Assembly (NCBI GenBank): GCA_937897665.1
Contig: CALCPB010000087.1
Coordinates: forward strand, 1-6,187
Origin: an uncultured Halomicronema sp.
GTDB taxonomy: Bacteria > Cyanobacteriota > Cyanobacteriia > Phormidesmidales > Phormidesmidaceae
DNA: 6,187 nt
Reading direction: 5' to 3'
Of the stretch, positions 1 to 6,064 are shown in pieces. Position 1 is the first letter of the stretch, and each line of letters begins with the position of its first letter. Both the position numbers and the translations under genes were made by a program. A model generated the notes under the pieces. It did not search any database. It saw only the letters and a program-made list of their open reading frames with translations, and was not told the DNA's origin.

Positions 1-180
1 TGATGTTCGCTAGCCACAGGATGCTCCTCAAGGCACTCATGAAGCAATCGTTCGGACTGACTTAGAGGGCCAAAGGGTGGCGGCAGTCACTCCCAGGGGA
101 GAATCTCGGGACGAGAATGCTCTCAGGGTACAAGCCTTTAAAAGCGGTGGCCAAATCCTCCAGAAAAACTCTTAATTTCG
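1..180. other. Left-edge region, no confident gene
   Basis: Nothing here is firmly coding. On the reverse strand one frame reads as a short protein-like tail ending PEILPWE at an in-frame TGA (81-83). The same frame is then open to the left edge, reading LPPPFGPLSQSERLLHE and onward, without a convincing start codon. A different reverse frame has an ATG at 38-40 that would begin MSALRSILWLANI and run off the window, but it has no clear Shine-Dalgarno. On the forward strand, position 3 to the TAG at 63-65 is open for 20 codons but does not look protein-like. The end or start of a reverse-strand gene may lie at the edge; the window is too short to decide. Confidence 0.3.
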
Positions 181-208
181 TTCACATTGCCAAAGTTCAC
201 CCTATAAT
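181..208 (+). promoter_or_regulatory. Sigma-70-like promoter upstream of the serine hydrolase
   Basis: TTCACA at 181-186 (5 of 6 matches to TTGACA) lies 16 bp before a perfect TATAAT at 203-208. Transcription would begin near 215, leaving a leader of about 175 nt before the hydrolase ATG at 392. This is the best promoter match I found in the window. The assignment rests on sequence only. It could also serve an unannotated small RNA or the leader ORF at 297. Confidence 0.55.
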
Positions 209-296
209 CGCGGCAGTTTACGGCGGTTGGGCGGCTGCTAGTGGGCCAGGGGGCGATCGCGGCGACATAGAGCGATTCCTCCGATGCTCTTAACCC

Positions 297-395
297 ATGA
301 CTGGTTCTCGTAGGCATTCATCGTCCGCAATTGAGAGCCGAGATCAGGCGTTATTGATCGAGCACTGGGATTCAGACGTGATAACAGTGGTATGA
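297..395 (+). CDS. Possible 32-codon leader ORF, overlaps the next start
   Basis: A short frame begins at ATG 297 (MTGSRRHSSS...) and ends ...SDVITVV. Its TGA stop at 393-395 overlaps the serine hydrolase ATG at 392 in the ATGA arrangement typical of translationally coupled genes. An in-frame TAA (291-293) lies just upstream, so the ORF cannot start earlier. It sits inside the predicted leader made from the promoter at 181-208. There is no clear Shine-Dalgarno in front of either this ATG or the hydrolase ATG, which would make coupling useful. I recognise no family. The ORF is short enough to occur by chance, so treat it as a hypothesis. Confidence 0.25.
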   Translation: MTGSRRHSSSAIESRDQALLIEHWDSDVITVV

Positions 396-1690
396 GACAG
401 CGGGTATATCCTAAGCAGGCAAAAAAGTTTCGGCCCCCGTTGTGGCTGATTTTGGGGGGCATGGCTGGGGCTGCCTTTGGGGTGGGCATGAGCGCTTATC
501 TGGTGATAGAAGCCCCAGCCCGCCGCGTTAGCCAACCGACCTGCACGGGGCAACGGCGACCCATTTCGAAGGCGTTAGCCGCGATCACCGGTGAGCAGCC
601 CCCCTGCACAGCGTCACTGATCGTAGAACCGCTGGCATCCCAGCCTTTACAGTCAGCGGCGGCGGTGGCTCACAGCCTCGACTTTTTGGCGATCGCCCGT
701 GATTACGATCAGCTTCGCTACACGGCGACAGCGCAGCCACCGTTTAGAAGCAGTTCGCTACCGGGCCAGTCGCCCAGTCTGGACGAGATTGTGGCAGGCA
801 TTCTCGACCTATTCGCCCAGCACAACCAGCCAACGGCAGCAGTTTCGATCAGTTTGGTGGATTTGACTGACCACTGTTGCGACTATGGCCACTATCAAGA
901 TCAGCAGCGACGATATCCGGCCAGCGTGGTCAAGCTGTTTTGGCTCGTCGCTTTATATGGCCAGTACGATACGGGTGACCTGCAGCCAGAGGTCGATCTC
1001 ATTGCCGATGATGAGGCATTGATGGCCCACTACTCTAACAACGGGGCCTCTAGCCGAGTATTAGACGTGCTCACCCAAACGACCTCGGGGGAAAGTTTAG
1101 ACGACGCCAGCCTGGCTGAATGGAGCACTGCCAGAAATACCGTCAACGAATATTTCACACTGGCCAACTATGGCGATGTCAATCTCGCCCACAAGACATT
1201 TCCCATTCCCGATCTGGCGCTTGATCAGCGCACCGGCAGAGACCTACAGTTAGCTACCGGTGCGGCCGCGACCGCTGTCCCAACGCTCACTGAGCGCAAC
1301 TATCTGACCACAAGGGATACGGCCCGGCTACTTTACGAAATTGAGATGGGTCAAGCCATTTCACCGGCCTACAGCGATCGCATCAAGGCGCATTTACAGC
1401 ACAGTACCGATCCTGCTGTTTGGCAAGCTGAGTCCGAAAATGCCATCGAAGGGTTTTTAGGCGAATATCTGCCCCCAGACACCCAGCTGTATACCAAACT
1501 GGGCTTTACCTTTGATGATGGTCGTCAAGAGGCGGCGATTATCGCGACGCCCGATGGCCAGACTCGGTTCATCTTAGTGGTGTTTGCCTATGATGCCATT
1601 TACTCCGCCGACAGCGAAATTTTCCCGAAGATTGGGCGCTATGTTTACGACCAGATGCATCACCGCCAAGCAGCCCAACCCAGCCCCTAA
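392..1690 (+). CDS. Membrane-anchored serine hydrolase, class A beta-lactamase/PBP fold
   Basis: The 432-residue protein has a basic N-terminus (residues 1-14), one hydrophobic segment (about 16-40) that should act as a membrane anchor or uncleaved signal, a low-complexity linker (about 41-125) and a C-terminal catalytic domain. In that domain S178-V-V-K181 is the SxxK motif with the nucleophilic serine, and S215-N-N217 sits where class A enzymes have SDN. K369-L-G371 sits where they have KTG. The stretch NYLTTRDTARLLYEI (303-317) resembles the helix common to class A and related serine hydrolases. Active beta-lactamase is not implied: the altered second and third motifs suggest a peptidoglycan-related or unknown hydrolase acting on the periplasmic side. 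ATG 392 is the first usable start in frame after the stop at 332-334. The gene is convergent with the small gene at 1709-1987, 18 bp away. Fold assignment is fairly sure; substrate is unknown. Confidence 0.85.
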   Translation: MRQRVYPKQAKKFRPPLWLILGGMAGAAFGVGMSAYLVIEAPARRVSQPTCTGQRRPISKALAAITGEQPPCTASLIVEPLASQPLQSAAAVAHSLDFLAIARDYDQLRYTATAQPPFRSSSLPGQSPSLDEIVAGILDLFAQHNQPTAAVSISLVDLTDHCCDYGHYQDQQRRYPASVVKLFWLVALYGQYDTGDLQPEVDLIADDEALMAHYSNNGASSRVLDVLTQTTSGESLDDASLAEWSTARNTVNEYFTLANYGDVNLAHKTFPIPDLALDQRTGRDLQLATGAAATAVPTLTERNYLTTRDTARLLYEIEMGQAISPAYSDRIKAHLQHSTDPAVWQAESENAIEGFLGEYLPPDTQLYTKLGFTFDDGRQEAAIIATPDGQTRFILVVFAYDAIYSADSEIFPKIGRYVYDQMHHRQAAQPSP

Positions 1691-1708
1691 ACGTCACTGA
1701 TCGGTCGG

Positions 1709-1987
1709 TTAATCATCCCTTGGCAGATCTTCTGGCCCCAGCTCCGGCGGGAGCGTGTCTAACAAGTTTTTCTTAGACTGTTTGAGCTGCTTCCAGAGCT
1801 GTTTGATTTCTGTATAGGCCTCCTCAGAGCTGATTTTGCCTCCCGTTTCCAGGTTGCAAATGTAAGAGATGCGCTGAGCGAATTCTTGCAAGTTCGCGTT
1901 GAACGTGAGGTTGGGCAGGGTTGGCTTTCCCCAATAGGAGCTACGAGGGGTCAGAAAGTTGTCCTTTGGGTCAGGATTTTCAGCCAT
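1709..1987 (-). CDS. Small conserved cyanobacterial protein, DUF7219-like
   Basis: The product is 92 residues from the ATG at 1985-1987. Its central block, with NFLTPRSSYWG (10-20), FNANLQEFAQRISYICNLE (29-47) and a lysine-rich helix EIKQLWKQLKQSKK (60-73), resembles a small protein family widespread in cyanobacteria that I recall as DUF7219; some members carry a misleading isopropylmalate/citramalate synthase label. No enzyme domain is visible and the function is unknown. It has no signal peptide or membrane segment, so it is probably cytosolic. The frame is open upstream to a TTG at 2054-2056, which would add 23 residues. I reject that start because the extra residues do not resemble the family and the TTG lies inside an inverted repeat and a likely -35 box. 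The tail is acidic and proline-rich (PPELGPEDLPRDD). Confidence 0.8.
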   Translation of the reverse strand: MAENPDPKDNFLTPRSSYWGKPTLPNLTFNANLQEFAQRISYICNLETGGKISSEEAYTEIKQLWKQLKQSKKNLLDTLPPELGPEDLPRDD

Positions 1988-2026
1988 ATCACGTCTTGAT
2001 AAAGGGGCATACCGTTGCGAGCGAAC

Positions 2027-2056
2027 ACTGTACTTAGAATAAAGGGAGTCTGACAA
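2027..2056 (-). promoter_or_regulatory. Candidate promoter for the DUF7219-like gene
   Basis: On the reverse strand TTGTCA (2056-2051, 5 of 6 to consensus) is followed after 18 bp by TACAGT (2032-2027, 4 of 6). Transcription would begin near 2020, giving a leader of about 33 nt before the ATG at 1987. The position fits the short start choice for that gene. The -10 match is modest. Confidence 0.35.
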
Positions 2057-2071
2057 AGCTGCTGGCTTTGT
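2053..2071. repeat. 7-bp inverted repeat over the candidate -35 box
   Basis: ACAAAGC (2053-2059) and GCTTTGT (2065-2071) are perfect inverted copies around a 5-nt centre, TGCTG. The left arm overlaps the candidate -35 element of the DUF7219-like gene, so it could be an operator for a dimeric repressor. It has no T-run on either side, which argues against an intrinsic terminator. Arms of 7 bp can occur by chance. Confidence 0.35.
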
Positions 2072-2198
2072 TCCTTAAGGTGTGAGCCCGCTGCAAAAGC
2101 TCTTCGTCAACAGATAATACCGACCCGTGCTTCATTTAATGGCATCCTGCCGAATCACGGTCAGGTTAAGACGTTGGTAAATCTTTGCATTTGATTCA

Positions 2199-2693
2199 CT
2201 ACTCAACTGCCAGCCGCGATCGCACCTGGGCGATCGCCGTTTCTACCGTGTCGGCGGTGAGCACTGTCTCTGCGGTCAACGCCTGTAAGGTGGCCTGCAA
2301 CTCAGTGGCCCCCAACATCAAAATCAGGGGGCGATTGAGCTTGAGCGCCAGGGCAATTTCCGACAGAGTACCCGCGCCTAACCCACAGGCAATCACCACG
2401 CGACTAGATAACACCACGATGACATTTCGACCGTTGCCCATGCCGGTGATGATGGGAATATCAACAGCTGCTGACATCTGCTCAGTGGTTGCATCGGGCA
2501 AAATGCCGACGACCCAGCCCTGGGCCGCCTGCGCCCCCTGACTGGCCGCGGCCATCACTCCCGCCGCGCGTCCGCCCGTCACAAGGCCCCAGCCCTGTTG
2601 CGCGATCGCCGCGCCCAACGCCGACGCGGTGGCGATTTCGGTAGCGGTGGCCGATTCGCCGGGGCCAATGATGCCAATTAAGATCCGTGTCAA
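2199..2693 (-). CDS. TIGR00725 family protein (LOG/MoCo carrier-like Rossmann fold)
   Basis: The 164-residue protein starts with the Rossmann-type strand and loop IGIIGPGESA (6-15). It then has VTGGRAAGVM (38-47), the family's glycine-rich TGG..GVM motif, followed by VVGILPDATT (61-70), GNGRN (86-90) with the conserved arginine, and GLGAGTLSEIALALK (104-118), which matches the GGxGTxxE motif. These are hallmarks of the TIGR00725 group, related to LOG phosphoribohydrolases and to the molybdenum cofactor carrier protein of Chlamydomonas. It probably binds a nucleotide or cofactor in the cytosol; the actual ligand cannot be read from sequence. Length is normal for the family. The start is TTG at 2691-2693: a TAG lies two codons upstream in frame, and there is no ATG or GTG option before the first strand. 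No clear Shine-Dalgarno is visible. It lies 211 bp upstream of the co-oriented DUF7219-like gene. Confidence 0.88.
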   Translation of the reverse strand: MTRILIGIIGPGESATATEIATASALGAAIAQQGWGLVTGGRAAGVMAAASQGAQAAQGWVVGILPDATTEQMSAAVDIPIITGMGNGRNVIVVLSSRVVIACGLGAGTLSEIALALKLNRPLILMLGATELQATLQALTAETVLTADTVETAIAQVRSRLAVE

Positions 2694-2917
2694 TGGCTAC
2701 GCTTGTCATGACTGAGGGCATTGTAGACTGCTCGCCAAAGCCAATCTAGAGTGATGGAAATTAACGGGCCAGCGCTTGAGTGTGCCGGGAACAGTTTAAT
2801 TTTGGCAACAAAATTTGACACTTTGCCCCCTCTCAAAGCCTGGGCTTGTCCCTTAGATTAGAGCAACGCTCTGCATACAAATTGGCGTTTGTTTATACAT
2901 TGGGTGCCATTGTTTCG
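2694..2917. promoter_or_regulatory. Divergent intergenic promoter region
   Basis: This 224-bp gap separates the TIGR00725 gene (leftward) from the DUF1400 hydrolase (rightward). Leftward, TACAAT (2725-2720) lies 17 bp after a weak -35, TAGATT (2748-2743), and would start transcription about 20 nt before the TTG. Rightward, a perfect TTGACA sits at 2815-2820 but has no good -10 at normal spacing. A TATACA at 2894-2899, 18 nt before the ATG, has only a poor -35. The true rightward promoter is therefore unresolved. Confidence 0.35.
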
Positions 2918-4582
2918 ATGCGCCAGCGCTCACGATTTTTGCTTAAAAAACTGATTCATCACGGGCTCCGGGGCTTGACAGCCAGTGTTCTGAGTGGCGG
3001 CGCGATCGCCCTCAGTGCTCTGCCCAGCAATGCGATCAATGAAATCGCCGTTAAGTTTGGTCCCACTCAGACCACACTGCACATCAGCGATTTAGAAGCC
3101 TTCGCTCAAACGGGCCAGGTGCCGACGGGGCTGCAGCACTATCAAGCAGCCTTGACCCCCACCGTGCAACAGGCCCTCAACAACCATCTCAACGTTGAGC
3201 CCAGTATTCGCGATCGCTTCGTTCAAGACTTAATGGATGGCGAAAACGGTCGGCCTTTTGTCGCCATGCTGGAGCGGGTGGCCCCCAGCCTCACCCCAGA
3301 AATCATTCAAACGGCCCTGCAGACGGCTGAAACCAGTGATGCTGGGGTCACTGCTATCACATTGCTGCAGTCACTCCCCGGCGATACGCTCAATATAGAT
3401 GGCATGGCTCTGCTGCGCCTCCTCTCACAGTTAGGGTTGTCTCACCTGGAGCAAACCGCATTGGGGCAAGTGTTAGATCGAGAACTCAATACCCCCTCAA
3501 TGGGGGCGCTGTCACCCCGCTTTGATCCCTCTGTATCGGGTTCCCAAGACTTTGAACGCTGGTCAGTGTCCTTTCGCGATCACGATCGCGATCGGGTCAT
3601 CCCCGTTGACCTCTATTGGTCTGAAAATTCCCTTGGCCCCACGGTGGTGCTGTCCCACGGGTTCGGGGCTGATCGCCATTTCTTAGACTATTTAGCCCAG
3701 CATTTGGCGTCTCACGGGCTGACCGTGGTGGCGTTAGAACATCCTGGTAGCAATGTCGATGCGCTGATCAAAGCGGAAGGCCCGCTGCTGCCCGCAGAGG
3801 AATTTATCGAGCGGCCGCGCGATGTGAGCTTTATTCTCGATCGCTTAGCCGATCTCAATCAGCATTCGTTTTTTCTGCGCGGTCATCTGCAGACAGAGGC
3901 AGTCACCCTGGTGGGGCATTCGCTCGGGGGCTACACCGGTTTGGTTTTAGCCGGTGGCACGGTTGACCCGATTGCGCTCGGCAAGTTTTGTGTCGGCCTT
4001 GAGGTCGGCGCTTCTTCGCCTGCCGACTGGTTTCAATGTGCGGCAACGGAGGCGACGCTACCGCCTGAGCGGCTGGCAGATCCGCGCATTAATCAGCTCG
4101 TGCTGATGAATCCGTTGGCGGGGCATATCTTTGGCGACCAGGGTTTGCGACCCGTGAACGTGCCGGCGCTTGTGGTGACGAGCACCCATGACGGCATTGC
4201 CTCAGTGTCTGACCAGCAGCTGCGACCGTTTAATCAATTAACCGGGCCGCGATCGCTCGTTGCCATTATTGGGGGTACCCATCTGAGTGTGGGGGATCCG
4301 GCCAACCTGAATCCGGCCCTGACGCAGGTGCCCTTTATGTCTGAGCGCCCCGAAGATGAAACTTTGCAGCTACGGCAATATCTCAATGGCACGGTGCTGA
4401 GCTTTATCATGCAGCAAACTGACCAAGCAGAAAAATATCAGGCTTTTCTCAGTTCTGACTATGCGGCCATCTTTTCGACGGCGGCGCTCCCCATTCGCTA
4501 CGCCGCGCGCCTGCCCCCCAGCACTGATAGCTGGTTGGCCAACCGCGATCCGCGCACCCGCCGCCTGACTCCCACCGTTTAG
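2918..4582 (+). CDS. Exported alpha/beta hydrolase with N-terminal DUF1400 domain
   Basis: From ATG 2918 the protein has 554 residues. Residues 1-39 form a signal peptide: basic start MRQRSRFLLKK, hydrophobic core, and likely cleavage after SNA39. Residues about 40-190 match DUF1400, a cyanobacterial domain found in front of alpha/beta hydrolases. The catalytic domain follows (about 200-520): oxyanion-loop HGFG (247-250), nucleophile elbow G333-H-S335-L-G337, probable acid D425 in STHDG, and probable base H455 in GGTHLS. The layout recalls PAF-acetylhydrolase-like lipases, so an ester or lipid substrate outside the cytoplasm is plausible but not shown. The frame is open upstream to a TTG at 2846, adding 24 residues; I prefer 2918 because it gives a normal signal peptide with the basic region at its start. 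The gene is divergent from the TIGR00725 gene and convergent with the pentapeptide gene. The C-terminus is basic (NRDPRTRRLTPTV) and is followed by an open coding-like stretch. Confidence 0.9.
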   Translation: MRQRSRFLLKKLIHHGLRGLTASVLSGGAIALSALPSNAINEIAVKFGPTQTTLHISDLEAFAQTGQVPTGLQHYQAALTPTVQQALNNHLNVEPSIRDRFVQDLMDGENGRPFVAMLERVAPSLTPEIIQTALQTAETSDAGVTAITLLQSLPGDTLNIDGMALLRLLSQLGLSHLEQTALGQVLDRELNTPSMGALSPRFDPSVSGSQDFERWSVSFRDHDRDRVIPVDLYWSENSLGPTVVLSHGFGADRHFLDYLAQHLASHGLTVVALEHPGSNVDALIKAEGPLLPAEEFIERPRDVSFILDRLADLNQHSFFLRGHLQTEAVTLVGHSLGGYTGLVLAGGTVDPIALGKFCVGLEVGASSPADWFQCAATEATLPPERLADPRINQLVLMNPLAGHIFGDQGLRPVNVPALVVTSTHDGIASVSDQQLRPFNQLTGPRSLVAIIGGTHLSVGDPANLNPALTQVPFMSERPEDETLQLRQYLNGTVLSFIMQQTDQAEKYQAFLSSDYAAIFSTAALPIRYAARLPPSTDSWLANRDPRTRRLTPTV

Positions 4583-4774
4583 TGCCTCGCCTCGCTGCTG
4601 CATTTAGAACTCATCGGGGCCCGCCATCAGATTGCCAATTTGAGACGAGAAACCATCGCTCAGTGGCCCCTGCAACCGATCGATTTAGCGGCTCGGCTCG
4701 GCCCGCGATCGCCCATCATTTATCAGGCTGTTGACGGCAACTCTACTCGTGAGTCTTCCCGTCCGGCAGAATAG
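4583..4774 (+). pseudogene. Coding-like in-frame stretch after the hydrolase stop
   Basis: After the TAG at 4580-4582 the same frame stays open for 63 codons to the TAG at 4772-4774, overlapping the 3' end of the pentapeptide gene by 32 bp. Its translation looks protein-like (LLHLELIGARHQIANLRRE, then TIAQWPLQPIDLAARLGPRS). By my hand count of codons up to 4741, GC is about 66, 45 and 64 percent at positions 1, 2 and 3, the pattern expected for a real coding frame. There is no ATG or GTG start; the only early start codon is TTG at 4640. It could be a remnant of a lost gene, or a C-terminal extension cut off by a stop mutation or sequencing error. An open run of 63 codons can also occur by chance. 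I recognise no family. Confidence 0.3.
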
Positions 4775-5582
4775 CCCCCGTCAGCACCGCATTCCGCAAG
4801 TTGACATACTCCATGCTGGCGTTGATCATCACGGCCTCGTTCAGCGTGGCCCCGCTCAGGTTTGACCAACTCAACTTCGCCCGATAGAACGTCGCCCCGC
4901 GTAGTTCCGCCCCGCGCAGCGAGCTCCAGCTCAAATTTGCCCCCCGCAGATTAGCCTGCACCAGGTGAGCGTTGCCCAATGTGCACCCCTGCAGCTTGGC
5001 ACGGCTCAAGTCGGCTCCCCCTAAATCCGCATTGTCTAAGTTGGCCCCACTCAGCAACGCCGTCGAAAGATTCGCGCCGGTCAATGTCGCGCCGGTCAAA
5101 ATCGCGTTGGCAAAGCTAGTGCTTTCCAACTTGGCCAAGGTCAAATCGGCCTCAATCAGGTGACATCGATTGAGGGCCGAATGCGACAGATCCGCTTCTC
5201 GTAGTTGGGCATGATCTAGCGTCGCCTCGTTCAGATTCGCGTTCTGCATTTTGGCCTTTTCTAGCCGACTACCGGTCCAGTTGGCCCCGCGACTGCCCGC
5301 TTCGTAGAGATTGACAAGATTGAGGTAGGCATGGGACAACTCTGCCCCTATCAGATTAACGAGTTCCATCTGCGCATCTTGCAAGACGCACTTGCCGAGC
5401 AGTGCTTCCCGCAAATTTGCCCCTTTCAAATCAGCCCCGGTCAGGTTGGCCTGCTTCAAATTTGCTTGCCGCAGGTTGATATCTCTCAGATTTTCATTCG
5501 TTAAGTTGAGGCCCTGCAAATCGGCACCCCGAAAATCCCGTTCTCCTGAGGCATAGCGGGCAATTACTTCGTTAGCATCCAT
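4743..5582 (-). CDS. Pentapeptide-repeat protein, 51 tandem repeats
   Basis: From ATG 5582 the protein has 279 residues: a short cap MDANEVIARYASGERD (1-16), 51 pentapeptides in unbroken register (17-271) and a tail LPDGKTHE. The central residue is mostly Leu, sometimes Phe or Met, and Ala dominates two places before it, as in the A(N/D)LXX consensus. This should fold as a right-handed quadrilateral beta-helix of nearly 13 coils. The register is kept through SRGAN-WTGSR (repeats 17-18), where Ser and Trp replace the usual Leu. No signal peptide or membrane segment is seen, so it is probably cytosolic and acts as a binding scaffold; partner unknown. Pentapeptide proteins such as MfpA and Qnr mimic DNA, but nothing here shows that role. 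The start is fixed by an AAGGA Shine-Dalgarno 8 nt upstream and by the common cyanobacterial opening xxYAxGERDF. The frame extends to a GTG at 5645, which I reject. It is convergent with the DUF1400 hydrolase. Confidence 0.92.
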   Translation of the reverse strand: MDANEVIARYASGERDFRGADLQGLNLTNENLRDINLRQANLKQANLTGADLKGANLREALLGKCVLQDAQMELVNLIGAELSHAYLNLVNLYEAGSRGANWTGSRLEKAKMQNANLNEATLDHAQLREADLSHSALNRCHLIEADLTLAKLESTSFANAILTGATLTGANLSTALLSGANLDNADLGGADLSRAKLQGCTLGNAHLVQANLRGANLSWSSLRGAELRGATFYRAKLSWSNLSGATLNEAVMINASMEYVNLRNAVLTGAILPDGKTHE

Positions 5583-5590
5583 ACGGTTGA

Positions 5591-5595
5591 TCCTT
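5591..5595 (-). promoter_or_regulatory. Shine-Dalgarno deciding the pentapeptide gene start
   Basis: AAGGA on the reverse strand (TCCTT on the forward strand) lies 8 nt before the ATG at 5580-5582. It supports that ATG over the GTG 63 nt upstream, which lacks an equally good site. Confidence 0.65.
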
Positions 5596-5710
5596 GAACG
5601 GAAATTCTCAGGAATTGCACTGACATAGGAGTCACAAAAACTCACCTCATCGGGTCGTCAGTCGGCCGCTTTAATCAGCTTTTTTGGGGATGAAAAACTG
5701 ACAAAAGCGA

Positions 5711-5770
5711 CTAGGTGCCTTTACCGGGGGCTAGTAAGACACAGTTGAGTAATACTAACGCGATTTCCAC
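5711..5770 (-). CDS. Possible 19-residue hydrophobic peptide
   Basis: A GTG at 5768-5770 opens the frame MEIALVLLNCVLLAPGKGT, closed by TAG at 5711-5713. An AGGAG (5783-5779) lies 8 nt upstream, one of the best ribosome binding sites in the window. Residues 2-14 are mostly hydrophobic, so a product could sit at a membrane or simply be a leader peptide. It lies about 130 nt upstream of the pentapeptide gene on the same strand, and it could be part of that gene's leader transcript. I recognise no family, and ORFs of this size are common by chance, so the ribosome site is the main support. Confidence 0.25.
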   Translation of the reverse strand: MEIALVLLNCVLLAPGKGT

Positions 5771-6029
5771 CAGACTCTCTCCTATCGATTAAATTAGCTG
5801 TGGTCCCTGTGACTGTCACCCGCCGCCACGCAGCCCCAGCGGCGATAGCGCTGCGGTGCCTCAAAGACAACACCCACTGGACTGCTCCCCAGCCTGCCGG
5901 CGCTCTCCAGCATCCGGAAAAGAGGCGGCGCTGCCATCACTGTCCTCACGATAGAAACGCTAGCTGGTAGGATTTCGCCGTGTCCTAACTCAACGCTCAG
6001 AACCATCATTGTTGCGCAACTCCCTCGCC

Positions 6030-6064
6030 GCTTAATCTGCCACGTTGGGATTGGCAGATTAAGC
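6030..6064. repeat. Perfect 13-bp inverted repeat (hairpin)
   Basis: GCTTAATCTGCCA (6030-6042) and TGGCAGATTAAGC (6052-6064) are exact inverted copies around a 9-nt loop. As RNA it would form a stable hairpin on either strand. No T-run follows on either side, so it is not a typical intrinsic terminator. It may be a cis-regulatory or RNA element, a dispersed palindromic repeat, or one end of a small non-autonomous element; no second copy is seen in the window. Confidence 0.8.

Larger units (their letters stand above)
253..4712. repeat. HIP1 octamers (GCGATCGC), ten copies
   Basis: Exact GCGATCGC occurs at 253, 689, 1374, 2216, 2230, 2602, 3002, 3210, 4249 and 4705 (start positions). A random 8-mer would be expected about once in 65 kb, so this is strong enrichment. 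HIP1 is a known hallmark of many cyanobacterial chromosomes. The copies fall both inside genes and between them. None occurs from 4713 to the right end, which covers the pentapeptide gene and the right intergenic region. Confidence 0.95.

Noticed and set aside
238..553. Two overlapping reverse-strand open frames at 238-489 and 344-553
   Set aside because: They overlap the start of the serine hydrolase, and their translations are proline- and arginine-rich without family features.
1691..1708. Bidirectional terminator between the convergent genes at 1690 and 1709
   Set aside because: Only 18 bp separate them and no clear GC-rich stem with a T-run is present.
2185..2721. Open frames opposite or offset to the TIGR00725 gene (2185-2541 forward, 2482-2721 reverse)
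   Set aside because: Both are shadows of the gene at 2199-2693, whose motifs are clear; the other translations are low-complexity.
2846..2917. TTG start 24 codons upstream for the DUF1400 hydrolase
   Set aside because: It would place about 24 residues before the basic start of an otherwise normal signal peptide; ATG 2918 fits better.
4370..4603. Reverse open frame over the hydrolase 3' end
   Set aside because: It lies opposite well-conserved hydrolase sequence and looks non-protein-like.
4582..4734. Forward ORF starting at GTG 4582, overlapping the hydrolase TAG
   Set aside because: The translation is rich in Arg, His and Pro and not protein-like; the frame that continues the hydrolase is more coding-like.
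4972..5163. Forward open frame inside the pentapeptide gene
   Set aside because: It is produced by the repetitive antisense of the pentapeptide repeats.
5583..5645. GTG start 21 codons upstream for the pentapeptide protein
   Set aside because: The ATG at 5582 has an AAGGA 8 nt upstream and begins with the usual family opening; the extra residues do not.
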